Assembly: GCA_030950395.1 (NCBI GenBank)
Contig: JAUZRP010000002.1
Coordinates: forward strand, 47,692-111,691
DNA from: Desulfonauticus sp.
GTDB lineage: Bacteria; Desulfobacterota; Desulfovibrionia; Desulfovibrionales; Desulfonatronovibrionaceae
Direction: 5' to 3'
Length of the DNA: 64,000 bases
The notes under the pieces were generated by a model that worked only from the letters and a program-made list of their open reading frames with translations, did no database searches and had not been told where the DNA came from. The position numbers and the translations under genes were made by a program. Positions 24,456 to 32,864 of this stretch are shown here, piece by piece (the stretch's first letter is position 1; every line of letters starts with the position of its first letter).

Positions 24456-26234
24456 TTGAAAAAAAAATACCCTACAAACAATTTTATTTTGTTTGAAAGT
24501 CCTATCTTTTCGATTAATAACAATTATCTATTTTTTAACGATCCTATAGATATTTTAATTTTTAACCCAACAAAAAGTATAAACAACTTTTTTGATCAGC
24601 TTGAAAAAGTATTATCTCAAGGCTTTTGGTTGGCAGGATTCTTTAGTTATGAATTTGGGTATTTTTTAAACCCTAAATTAAAATTCCTTTGTCCTTTACG
24701 ACCTACATTTCCTCTAGTTTTTTTAGGTATTTTTAAGCAACCGCAAATATTAGTTCATAACGATATAACCACTTCCTATAACAATTCTAAGCCAATTTTC
24801 CAAAATCTTAAATTAAACTTAACTCAACAAGCTTACGAAGCTAAAATAAAACAAATAAAAAACTACATTACCTGTGGGGAGACTTATCAAGTAAATTTCA
24901 CTCTCAAATATTTTTTTGAAACAAATGCAGAACCAGTATCTATTTATTTGGAATTACGCAAAAAACAAAAAGTCTCTTTAGGTGGTGTTTTAAAAACACC
25001 AGAATTTTCAATAATAAGTCTTTCTCCAGAGCTTTTTTTTCATATAAAAGATCAAAAAATTTACACCAAACCCATGAAAGGTACTGCACCTAGAGGAATT
25101 AATCATGCTCATGACCAAGAAATTGCTCACAGATTAGCTAATGATCCCAAAAATAAAGCTGAAAATGTAATGATTGTTGATCTCTTACGCAATGATTTAG
25201 GAAAAATTTGCAAACCAGGAACAATTCTAGTTCCCAAACTTTTTGAAGTTGAGAAATATGAAACAATTCACCAAATGACTTCAACTATAACAGGTAAATT
25301 AAAAACTCTAGAACTCAAACAACTTTTTGAAGCCCTATTTCCATGTGGTTCTATCACAGGCGCCCCCAAAATTCGCACCATGGAAATCATTGCAGAACTT
25401 GAAAATAATCATCGAGGCGTTTATACTGGAGCTTTTGGCTTTATTTCTCCTCAAAAAGAAATGCTTTTTAATGTGGCTATACGAACTCTTTTATTACAAG
25501 GGGAAACAGGCGAATTTGGGATAGGTTCAGGGATTGTTTGGGATAGCGACCCACAAGAAGAATTCAAAGAATGTCTTCTTAAAGCTAAATTTTTAACTTC
25601 CCCGCCTATAAATTTCTCTTTAGTTGAAACCATGAAATTTACGCCCCAGGAAGGAATCAAACTCTTACCTTTACACCTTAAACGACTTACCAACTCTGCA
25701 AAATACTTTGATTTTCCTTTTAACAAAACATATACGAAAAAAATTCTTGCTCAAAATTTAACACGTCTTAATAACCAAGCCAAAATAAGACTTCTCTTAT
25801 CTAAAAAGGGAACTCTTAAAATAGAAATCTATGAATTTAAAAAATTAAAAGATGTTACTATAGGATTAGCTAAAAAAAATTTTCATCCTCCTAAACAATT
25901 TAGGCATCATAAAACTACCTACCGCCCCTGGTTTGCTCCTTGGCAAAAACGAGCTTCTGTCAACAATTTTTTTGACGTAATTTTTTACGATGAAAATAAA
26001 CGTCTTTTGGAAGGATGCATAACTAATATCTTTTTAAAAATAAAAGGAAAACTCTATACCCCACCACTTTATCTTGAAATTTTACCAGGTGTTTTAAGGG
26101 AAAGCCTACTAAAATCAAAACAAGTTATTGAACATGAACTTACTGTGCAAGATCTATATCTTGCAGAAAATATTTACATAGGAAATGCTGTTCAAGGTCT
26201 TTTACTAGTAAAAAAATTCTTTCATTTACAATAA
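24456..26234 (+). CDS. pabB: Aminodeoxychorismate synthase component I fused to aminodeoxychorismate lyase (PabB-PabC)
   Basis: A 592-residue fusion. Residues 1-360 form the chorismate-binding PabB domain, with YQVNFTLKYFF, KPMKGTAPRG, DLLRNDLGKIC, and the hallmark CGSITGAPKIRTMEI; residues 375-592 form a class IV aminotransferase/PabC domain with a PLP-lysine in FRHHKTTYRP and the LEGCITNIFLKIKGK block. Together they would make p-aminobenzoate from chorismate for folate; a glutamine amidotransferase (PabA) is not in this window. The start is TTG at 24456, with AGAGG shortly before it. It is transcribed alone, divergent from the YeiH-type operon and convergent with the P-type ATPase. Confidence 0.92.
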   Translation: MKKKYPTNNFILFESPIFSINNNYLFFNDPIDILIFNPTKSINNFFDQLEKVLSQGFWLAGFFSYEFGYFLNPKLKFLCPLRPTFPLVFLGIFKQPQILVHNDITTSYNNSKPIFQNLKLNLTQQAYEAKIKQIKNYITCGETYQVNFTLKYFFETNAEPVSIYLELRKKQKVSLGGVLKTPEFSIISLSPELFFHIKDQKIYTKPMKGTAPRGINHAHDQEIAHRLANDPKNKAENVMIVDLLRNDLGKICKPGTILVPKLFEVEKYETIHQMTSTITGKLKTLELKQLFEALFPCGSITGAPKIRTMEIIAELENNHRGVYTGAFGFISPQKEMLFNVAIRTLLLQGETGEFGIGSGIVWDSDPQEEFKECLLKAKFLTSPPINFSLVETMKFTPQEGIKLLPLHLKRLTNSAKYFDFPFNKTYTKKILAQNLTRLNNQAKIRLLLSKKGTLKIEIYEFKKLKDVTIGLAKKNFHPPKQFRHHKTTYRPWFAPWQKRASVNNFFDVIFYDENKRLLEGCITNIFLKIKGKLYTPPLYLEILPGVLRESLLKSKQVIEHELTVQDLYLAENIYIGNAVQGLLLVKKFFHLQ

Positions 26235-26273
26235 AATCATATTTTTTATAAATAGCTTAAATTGGTCAAACTT

Positions 26274-29000
26274 TCAAATAGTAACCGCTCGTTTCTCAAA
26301 ATTCTTACGTAATATTTTATCAAGAGAAACTATTAAATAAATAATAAAGCCAACACCAATGATATATAGCCAATGTTCAAAGCTAATCGGAGCGGTTTTA
26401 AATAATTTATTCATAAATGGCACATAAGTAATGGCCAAACTACTTAACAACATAATGCATATCCCTATCCAAATCCAAATATTACTAAATAAACCCAAGT
26501 TAAATATAGATAAACGTAAAGATCTACAGTTTAACAAATAAAAAGATTCTCCAACTGTAAAAACATTTATAGCAATAGTCCTGGCTTGGTCCACACTAGT
26601 CCCATTTTTAATTGCCCACTTAAACAACCCAAAAGCTCCTAATAATAACATACAACCAACTAAAAAAATGCGAAATACTAATTCTCCATTTAAAATAGGG
26701 GCAGAAGAGGGACGAGGTGGTTTACTCATAAGACCTGGCTCTTTGGGTTCAAAAGCCAAAGTTAACCCAAGAAACAGAGCCGCTGTCATATTAATCCACA
26801 AAGCCTGGACAGGCAGTACAGGTAATATCTGTCCCATTAAAACCGCCACTATAATAATCAAACCTTCACCTAAGTTAGTCGCTAATATAAAGCTAATAAA
26901 TTTTATCAAATTGTCCAATACACCTCGACCTTCTTCTATAGCGGCTTCAATACTAGCAAAATTATCGTCTGTTAACACCATATCTGATGCTTCCTTAGCC
27001 ACCTCAGTGCCAGTAATCCCCATAGCTATACCAATATCAGCTTTCCGCAAAGCAGGAGCATCGTTTACTCCATCTCCGGTCATAGCAACTACCTCACCCT
27101 TGCTTTGTAACGCTTTAACCAAGCGTAATTTTTGTTCTGGCGTAACGCGAGCAAAAACAGAAGTATTTTTAACCAACTGAGTCAATTCAATATCTGACAT
27201 CACTTCCAATTCTTTACCAAGACTTACAACTGTTACTTCCCCTTTTGGCAATATTTTACTTAATCCTATCTTTCTAGCTATTGCCGCTGCTGTTAGAGCA
27301 TGATCGCCTGTAATCATTTTCACATCTATACCCGCAGACTTACAAGCTTTTATGGCCTGAATTACCTCTTCCCTAGGAGGATCAATCATCGCCTGTAAGC
27401 CTATAAATTGCATTTCCTTGGCTACATGTTCGTGATCAATACGCGTAGTCTTTTTCGAAACCAACAAACGAGCAAAGGCCAAAACCCTAAGACCTTTGCT
27501 CGCCATAGCCTCAACTTGAGCCATCACTTCTGTTTTTTTTAAAGGAGATAAAGAACCATCCGGATTTAACAACGTAGAGCAGCGCTGCAAAACACTTTCT
27601 ACAGATCCTTTTAAGTATATAACGTTTTTATCTATTTTTTTATAAAAATGTAAGGTGGCCATATATTGATACTTGGATTCAAAGGGAATAGCATCTAGCC
27701 TTGGCATCTGATTTAATAAAACTGATTGTTTTAATCCTGCTTTTCGCGCAGACACAAGCAGTGCTCCTTCTGTAGGATCGCCAGAAATCTCCCATCCCTG
27801 TTCTCCTTGTCTTAAGGTGGCATCATTACACAATAAACCAGCCAACAAACATTCTTGCAAACAAAACTTTTTATTTACCTCCACGACCTTACCATCTTGA
27901 AGAAAATTACCTTCAGGCACATACCCAATACCCTGGACATCAAAATCTTCCCTGCCAGCCCAGATCTTTTGAACTGTCATCTCATTACGAGTTAGAGTAC
28001 CTGTTTTGTCAGAACATATAACAGTAGTGTTACCTAAAGTCTCCACTGCAGGTAAATTACGAATGATAGCATGACGTTTAGCCATTTTTGAAACCCCAAG
28101 GGCTAAAATAATAGTTATGACAGCAGGCAAGCCTTCTGGAATCATGGCTACAGACAAAGAAATACTCGCCATAAATAAATTTTGCCAAGACTCACCATAT
28201 AACAACCCAATCAAAAAAGTGATCATCGCCAAACCAAAAATAATAAACAGTATAACTCGACTAAACTTGGCTATCTTGCGAGTCAATGGTGTTGCCAACA
28301 CTTCAGCACGACTAATTAATTTAGAAATACGACCAATTTCTGTATTATCGCCCGTTGCCACCACCACTCCCTTACCAGTACCATAGGACACGAGAGTTGA
28401 AGAATAAAGCATATTAGTTCGATCAGCGAGCAAAGTATTTTGCGGTAACTCATCAGGTTGTTTACTCACAGGCACAGATTCTCCTGTTAAGGCTGATTCA
28501 TCCACCTGCAACTCTCTACTCTCTAACAAACGAATATCTGCAGGTACCTTGTCTCCAGAACGCAACAACACGACATCTCCAGGCACTAACTCTGAAGCAT
28601 CTATAAACAATTTTTCTCCTGCCCGTAAAACTATAGCTTTTGTCTTTAAAGAACGCATTAAAGCAGCTAGCGCACTTAAAGCTTTGCCTTCCTGTATAAG
28701 ACCTATTAAAGCATTGACTAAAACCACGCCAAATATAACTCCGGCTGCCACCCAATCACCCAAATAAATTTTTACCCCTACCGCAACAAGCAAAATATAA
28801 ACCAATGCTTGATGAAACTGCTGTAGAAAACGTAACAAAAAACCTTTGCTTTTTTTGGAAGTTAACACATTGGATTTAAATTTTTTTCTACGCTCTATAA
28901 CTTCAATATCATCTAATCCTTTATCTGGATTAACTCCCCAAAATTTAATAACCTCTGCAACAGACATATAATGCCAATCCTTGGATAAAAACTCTTTCAT
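26274..29000 (-). CDS. P-type cation-transporting ATPase (P2 type)
   Basis: A 908-residue P-type ATPase. The actuator motif LTGESVPVSKQ, phosphorylation site CSDKTGTLTRNEMTV, MITGDHALTA and hinge TGDGVNDAPALRKADIGIAMG are all present, as is the TM4 motif MIPEGLPAVITI typical of Ca2+, Na+ or K+ pumps. The N-terminal cation-ATPase domain (SVAEVIKFWGVNPDKGL) and the C-terminal helices (QALWINMTAALFLGLTLAFEP) agree with P2A/P2 forms. The cation is not decided by these motifs; calcium or sodium export is most likely. It has no heavy-metal-binding domain and no CPC motif, excluding P1B pumps. The gene is transcribed alone. Confidence 0.92.
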   Translation of the reverse strand: MKEFLSKDWHYMSVAEVIKFWGVNPDKGLDDIEVIERRKKFKSNVLTSKKSKGFLLRFLQQFHQALVYILLVAVGVKIYLGDWVAAGVIFGVVLVNALIGLIQEGKALSALAALMRSLKTKAIVLRAGEKLFIDASELVPGDVVLLRSGDKVPADIRLLESRELQVDESALTGESVPVSKQPDELPQNTLLADRTNMLYSSTLVSYGTGKGVVVATGDNTEIGRISKLISRAEVLATPLTRKIAKFSRVILFIIFGLAMITFLIGLLYGESWQNLFMASISLSVAMIPEGLPAVITIILALGVSKMAKRHAIIRNLPAVETLGNTTVICSDKTGTLTRNEMTVQKIWAGREDFDVQGIGYVPEGNFLQDGKVVEVNKKFCLQECLLAGLLCNDATLRQGEQGWEISGDPTEGALLVSARKAGLKQSVLLNQMPRLDAIPFESKYQYMATLHFYKKIDKNVIYLKGSVESVLQRCSTLLNPDGSLSPLKKTEVMAQVEAMASKGLRVLAFARLLVSKKTTRIDHEHVAKEMQFIGLQAMIDPPREEVIQAIKACKSAGIDVKMITGDHALTAAAIARKIGLSKILPKGEVTVVSLGKELEVMSDIELTQLVKNTSVFARVTPEQKLRLVKALQSKGEVVAMTGDGVNDAPALRKADIGIAMGITGTEVAKEASDMVLTDDNFASIEAAIEEGRGVLDNLIKFISFILATNLGEGLIIIVAVLMGQILPVLPVQALWINMTAALFLGLTLAFEPKEPGLMSKPPRPSSAPILNGELVFRIFLVGCMLLLGAFGLFKWAIKNGTSVDQARTIAINVFTVGESFYLLNCRSLRLSIFNLGLFSNIWIWIGICIMLLSSLAITYVPFMNKLFKTAPISFEHWLYIIGVGFIIYLIVSLDKILRKNFEKRAVTI

Positions 29001-29017
29001 TGCCTTCTCCTAAATAG

Positions 29018-29094
29018 CCAAATTTGTAACTACAAAAGCCCCAAATTTGGGTTCTTGATTAACTGCTAAAAATAATTTTTGCAATAGGATCTTC
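29018..29094 (-). repeat. Dispersed repeat, copy J (internally deleted)
   Basis: Read on the minus strand this shows the left end AGATCCTATTGCAAAAATTA joined almost directly to the right part AATCAAGAACCCAAATTTGG and GGCTTTTGTAGTTAC, without the central core. It lies just upstream of the P-type ATPase gene. Confidence 0.6.
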
Positions 29095-29161
29095 TATAGC
29101 CAATCTTAACAAACTAATCAATAACTCTAGAAAAAATGTAAATTTTAAATGCCGTTTCACC

Positions 29162-29199
29162 CATCTTTACTAAGACTAGTTAGTGAAGATGTTTTTTTT
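29162..29199 (+). terminator. Orphan plus-strand terminator
   Basis: A 12-base stem (CATCTTTACTAA against TTAGTGAAGATG, one G-U pair), a six-base loop and then eight T residues form a strong factor-independent terminator on the plus strand. No plus-strand coding sequence precedes it between 29001 and 29161, so it may end a small RNA. Confidence 0.7.
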
Positions 29200-29346
29200 G
29201 AAGCGTAAAAAATTATATTATCCCTTTGAGCATACAATTGGACACTATTAAGGGCTTTCATTCCTCTACTCTGTTAATCTTACCCAAAAGTTACAAAATC
29301 CTAGGTACAAAAAATTTTTTTACATTTAAATATTTTCAACAACATC

Positions 29347-29375
29347 TTGACATTAACACCAAATTTAAATAATTA
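29347..29375 (+). promoter_or_regulatory. Predicted promoter of the nik operon with direct repeat TTAACAC
   Basis: TTGACA (29347-29352) and TAATTA (29370-29375) are 17 bases apart, 40 bases before nikK. TTAACAC occurs at 29353-29359 and again at 29373-29379, starts 20 bases apart, i.e. on one face of the helix and over the promoter, as expected for a repressor site. A nickel-responsive regulator is a natural guess but is unproven. Confidence 0.5.
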
Positions 29376-29415
29376 ACACATTCAAGCTACAAAAAACAAA
29401 AGGAGGGTATTTTTT

Positions 29416-30180
29416 ATGTCCAAATTAAAATTTTTTTTAATTTTAGTATTACTAATAATTCCCATTTCTGCTTATGCTCATTTTGGATTTTTGATCCCCC
29501 AAAAATCTATGATCACTCCTGAGACAAAGACTATTAAGTTAATGTTAGCCTTTATCCATCCTACAGAAATGAAAGGAATGGAGCTAGTCTTGCCCAAAAA
29601 ATTTGGGGTAAAAGTGGGCAATAAAATTTTAAACCTCAAAAAGAGGCTAAAAAAAATCAAATTCTTAAACCACACTGCCTGGGAAAGCACTTTTAAGTTT
29701 AAAAGACCAGGAGTGTATCAATTTTTTATGGAGCCAACCCCTTATTTTGAACCTGCAGAAGATAAGTATATAATCCACTTTACCAAAACATACGTAGCTG
29801 CTTTTGGTGACGAAGAAGGTTGGGATAAGCCCATTGGACTTACTACAGAAATTATACCTTTAACTCGCCCTTTTGGCTTGTATGCTGGAAATACTTTTAG
29901 AGGAAAAGTGCTGGTAAATGGTAAACCTGCTGCAAATTGTGATGTAGAAGTAGAATTTTTTAATCAGAAAAGGATCAAAGTACCAGGTGAATATTATATA
30001 ACCCAGGTAGTAAAAACAGACAAAAACGGTATTTTTTGTTATACTCCTCCAGCACCTGGGTGGTGGGGATTTGCAGGTTTAAATACTGCCAATTTTACTC
30101 TACCTTACAAAGGAAAACCAAAAGAAGTAGAGCTTGGAGCTGTTCTCTGGTTATATTTTGCTCCCTGGCCCAGTCATTAA
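29416..30180 (+). CDS. nikK: Nickel ECF transporter auxiliary protein NikK (DUF4198)
   Basis: A 254-residue exported protein with a signal peptide (FFLILVLLIIPISAYAHFG, mature N-terminus probably at the histidine) and a DUF4198 domain. Conserved parts include MELVLPKKFGV, the FEPAEDKYIIHFTKTYVAAF block and the closing FTLPYKGKPKEVELGAVLWL. DUF4198 proteins serve as periplasmic nickel-binding partners of ECF nickel importers; the post-cleavage HFG is a likely metal site. It opens the nik operon, with AGGAGGG before ATG 29416. Confidence 0.85.
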   Translation: MSKLKFFLILVLLIIPISAYAHFGFLIPQKSMITPETKTIKLMLAFIHPTEMKGMELVLPKKFGVKVGNKILNLKKRLKKIKFLNHTAWESTFKFKRPGVYQFFMEPTPYFEPAEDKYIIHFTKTYVAAFGDEEGWDKPIGLTTEIIPLTRPFGLYAGNTFRGKVLVNGKPAANCDVEVEFFNQKRIKVPGEYYITQVVKTDKNGIFCYTPPAPGWWGFAGLNTANFTLPYKGKPKEVELGAVLWLYFAPWPSH

Positions 30181-30186
30181 ATAAAA

Positions 30187-30245
30187 AAACACGTGAACTG
30201 TGAATAGAGAAAAAAAATAAGATTCTATCCACTGTTCACGTGTTT
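30187..30245 (+). other. Long stem-loop between nikK and nikM
   Basis: A 21-base stem, AAACACGTGAACTGTGAATAG (29 bases of which are shared with its partner sequence only as pairs) against CTATCCACTGTTCACGTGTTT, with one bulge or mismatch, folds around a 17-base loop. T-runs are short on the plus strand, so it is more likely an mRNA-processing or attenuation element that sets the ratio of NikK to the membrane subunits. Confidence 0.65.
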
Positions 30246-30306
30246 AAAAAATTATCTCTCAATTGCCAAATCTTATTTTGAAAGGATAAAACAGGGAGAA
30301 TTAGTC

Positions 30307-30882
30307 ATGCATATTTCAGAAGGTGTTTTAAGTTTACCTGTGCTTATAACAGGATGGACAGGCACTGTTTTAGGTCTAGCCTATTCATTAAAAAAATTAA
30401 CTACAGATCAAATCCCCAAAATGGGTATATTGGCGGCGGTGTTTTTTGTTGCCTCCTTAATACATGTGCCAATAGGCCCATCTAGCGCACACCTGCTATT
30501 AAATGGTCTGGTGGGCTTACTTTTAGGCATATTTGCCATCCCAACTATTTTTATTGGGTTATTACTTCAGGCTCTATTATTTCAATTCGGTGGCCTAACC
30601 ACCTTGGGTGCCAACACAGTAATCATGTCCTTCCCAGCTGTGATAGCAGGTCTAATTTTTCACAAAAGACAATCGCCTCTGCTGGCCGGGATCCTTTCAG
30701 CTCTCACAGTGTTAACCAGTGCTATCTTAGCAGGACTGGCTTTAGGATGCTCTGGAGAACAATTTATCCCTGTAGCAAAATTGCTGGTTGTGGCTCATCT
30801 TCCCATTGCAGGAGTAGAGGCAATTATTACTTATTTTATAATAAGTTTTATTTTAAAAACCAGGTCAGAATTATTAAATTAG
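30307..30882 (+). CDS. nikM: Nickel/cobalt ECF transporter S component NikM (CbiM family)
   Basis: A 191-residue membrane protein of the CbiM/NikM family. The N-terminus MHISEGVLSLPVL is diagnostic: the histidine at position 2 takes part in metal binding. Further family blocks are FVASLIHVPIGPSSAHLLLNG and TTLGANTVIMSFPAV. About six hydrophobic segments are seen. It is the substrate-binding S component of an ECF importer. GGGAGA lies upstream of the ATG. DUF4198 (nikK), nikL, nikQ and nikO neighbours favour nickel over cobalt. Confidence 0.92.
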   Translation: MHISEGVLSLPVLITGWTGTVLGLAYSLKKLTTDQIPKMGILAAVFFVASLIHVPIGPSSAHLLLNGLVGLLLGIFAIPTIFIGLLLQALLFQFGGLTTLGANTVIMSFPAVIAGLIFHKRQSPLLAGILSALTVLTSAILAGLALGCSGEQFIPVAKLLVVAHLPIAGVEAIITYFIISFILKTRSELLN

Positions 30883-31029
30883 CAGAAAGTGTTAGTCCCT
30901 AAACGTTAAGGATTAAAAAACTTCTAGCTCATGCAAGTAAGTCTATAAGTTCTAAACTTAGACGCAAAAACAAAATTTTTAGACATATTTGCTATACCCT
31001 AACAGCATAACGAAATTTAGGAGGTAATC

Positions 31030-31671
31030 ATGTTATCAGTCAAAAAATACGTTTTTTTTTCTCTTATTTTCACACTTATTGGGGGAAATATCTGCTTTGC
31101 CCATAGAGTAAATATTTTTTGTTGGTCAGAGAACAAAGATCTATACTGTGAAGCCAAATATCCCTCAGGAGAAAAGGTAAAAAAAGGTCAGGTTAACATA
31201 ATAGATCTTGTTACAAAAAAAGTCATACTCTCTAAGACAACAGATACCAAAGGAAAAGTTCACTTTATCCTGCCTAATGCTGTTTTTACCCAAAAACACG
31301 ACCTGGAAGCAGAAATTTTGGCAGGTATGGGGCATAGAAATACATGGAAAATTCCATTCTCTGACTTGCAAGAAGCCAATACGGAAAATAATCTCAAAAA
31401 CCAAGCTTCTCCCGCAGAAACCACAGACGTCCTTCCCTGGGCAAATGAGGCAACTCCATCCAACGAACAGCCAACTAAGACCAATCTGTCTGAACAAAAA
31501 TTGGAAAAAATTATAGACAAAGTAATGAGCAAAAAACTACAACCTATCTTAGAAAAATTAACCCTGTTACAAGAAGACAAAATCACTCTCCAAGATGTAT
31601 TTGCAGGTATAGGATATATTTTTGGCTTGATGGGTGTAGCCATGTATTTTATGAGCAAAAAACAATCCTAA
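31030..31671 (+). CDS. nikL: NikL-like auxiliary subunit of the nickel ECF transporter
   Basis: A 213-residue protein with an N-terminal signal or anchor (VFFSLIFTLIGGNICFAHR), a small beta-rich domain (FCWSENKDLYCEAKYPSGEKVKKGQ, given here by its central CEAKYPSGEKVKKG), a charged linker with Pro and Asn, and a C-terminal membrane segment VFAGIGYIFGLMGVAMYFM. This layout corresponds to the NikL type of accessory subunits in NikKMLQO systems. The mature N-terminus begins AHR, again a histidine near the end, as in nikK. AGGAGG precedes ATG 31030. Confidence 0.8.
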   Translation: MLSVKKYVFFSLIFTLIGGNICFAHRVNIFCWSENKDLYCEAKYPSGEKVKKGQVNIIDLVTKKVILSKTTDTKGKVHFILPNAVFTQKHDLEAEILAGMGHRNTWKIPFSDLQEANTENNLKNQASPAETTDVLPWANEATPSNEQPTKTNLSEQKLEKIIDKVMSKKLQPILEKLTLLQEDKITLQDVFAGIGYIFGLMGVAMYFMSKKQS

Positions 31672-31733
31672 CTCACGTGGAACGCCCTAAAATTTTAGTA
31701 ATACTTAAAGCAGTCGCTCCAAAAATTACTAAT

Positions 31734-31808
31734 TAGGCTGGCTAAACGCGTGGATGCGCAATTTGTTTACTCTCAACAACTGCTTATGTTCACACATTTT
31801 GCCAGCCT
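31734..31808 (+). other. Inverted repeat in the nikL-nikQ gap
   Basis: AGGCTGGC at 31735-31742 pairs with GCCAGCCT at 31801-31808, enclosing a small hairpin (CGCGTGGATGCG). It could be a structured RNA segment in the nik transcript; I see no known riboswitch in it. Confidence 0.3.
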
Positions 31809-31876
31809 TCGAACAAACTATTTACTATCACTAGCAACTATCAATAATTTTTGTGCATTAGTCCTTAGAAAATAGT

Positions 31877-32022
31877 AGTAAGATCCAACTGCAAAAATTG
31901 GTTTAAGCAGTTAGACAGAAATTTAATAAGAAAGTTTTTTTCAATAATTTAATGTGGTTACAATTAAAAAACTTAATCAAAAACGCCAATTTTGAGCTTT
32001 TGCAATAACGTCTAGTAAGTTA
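31877..32022 (+). repeat. Dispersed repeat, copy F (within the nik operon)
   Basis: One of the best copies: GTAAGATCCAACTGCAAAAA at the left, core TCAATAATTTAATGTGGTTA, TTAATCAAAAACGCCAATTT and the right end GCTTTTGCAATAACGTCTAG. The 426-base gap between nikL and nikQ is otherwise only the inverted repeat listed separately. Confidence 0.85.
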
Positions 32023-32097
32023 AGAGTGAAGTATTTTTTTACGTACAAAATAGATATTTCAGTATTTAATCTGTCAACTTTACCAGGATACTTTAAC

Positions 32098-32835
32098 ATG
32101 ACTTTAAAAGGATCAGAAACAAATTTAATTTGGCAAAATATAGATCCCCGCCTAAAAATAGTCTGGGTAACAATCTTTTCTTTTTATCTGGCCAGTGTTA
32201 ACGACCTTAAAGTGTTATTAGCTAGTCTCATATTTGGATTAATATTTTCCAGGCTCTCTGATTTTTCTTTTAAAGAGATCATCCAAAAACTAAAGCCAAT
32301 TAATTTTTTCATTTTATTTTTCTGGATAATTCTTCCTTTTACAACCCCTGGACCTCAACTCCATTTAAAATGGTTTAATATCTCTCAAACAGGACTAGAG
32401 CTTTGTCTTGTGCTTACTGTAAAAGCCAATTCTCTAATGCTTTTTTTTATTGCTTTTATTCTGAGTTTACCTACATCAACTCTGGCTTATGCGCTCCAAA
32501 AACTAAAAGTATCTCCAAAATTGGTTTATCTTTTTTTATTTGCTTATCGTTACTTATTTTTATTAAAAGAAGAAAAAGAAAAACTTATGCGCTCTCTGAA
32601 AATTAAAGGTTTTACACCAAAAACAAATTTATTTACTTACAAAATCTATGCTTACCTCTTAGGACTGCTCATTTTAAGGGCCTACGAAAAAGGAGACAGA
32701 GCTCACAAAGCCTTGCTATTAAGAGGATTTAACGGTACATTTTACAGCTTATATGTATATAAACTAACAGCAAAGGATTTTTACTGTTCTCTAGTTTTTT
32801 TTCTAGTATTAATCTTGTTTATCTGGATGATGTAA
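32098..32835 (+). CDS. nikQ: Nickel ECF transporter transmembrane T component NikQ (CbiQ family)
   Basis: A 245-residue CbiQ/EcfT-type membrane protein. IDPRLKIVWVTIFSFYLAS near the N-terminus, the DFSFKEIIQKLKPI coupling region and AYEKGDRAHKALLLRGFNG near the C-terminus are typical; the last includes the ARG-like motif region that docks to the ATPase. Four or five hydrophobic segments are present. ATG 32098 is preferred; a GTG at 32026 would read out of the right end of repeat copy F. It is separated from nikL by that repeat but remains in the nik gene order. Confidence 0.88.
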   Translation: MTLKGSETNLIWQNIDPRLKIVWVTIFSFYLASVNDLKVLLASLIFGLIFSRLSDFSFKEIIQKLKPINFFILFFWIILPFTTPGPQLHLKWFNISQTGLELCLVLTVKANSLMLFFIAFILSLPTSTLAYALQKLKVSPKLVYLFLFAYRYLFLLKEEKEKLMRSLKIKGFTPKTNLFTYKIYAYLLGLLILRAYEKGDRAHKALLLRGFNGTFYSLYVYKLTAKDFYCSLVFFLVLILFIWMM

Positions 32836-32864
32836 ACAGGAGCAAAATTTTTTTTACATAAATT

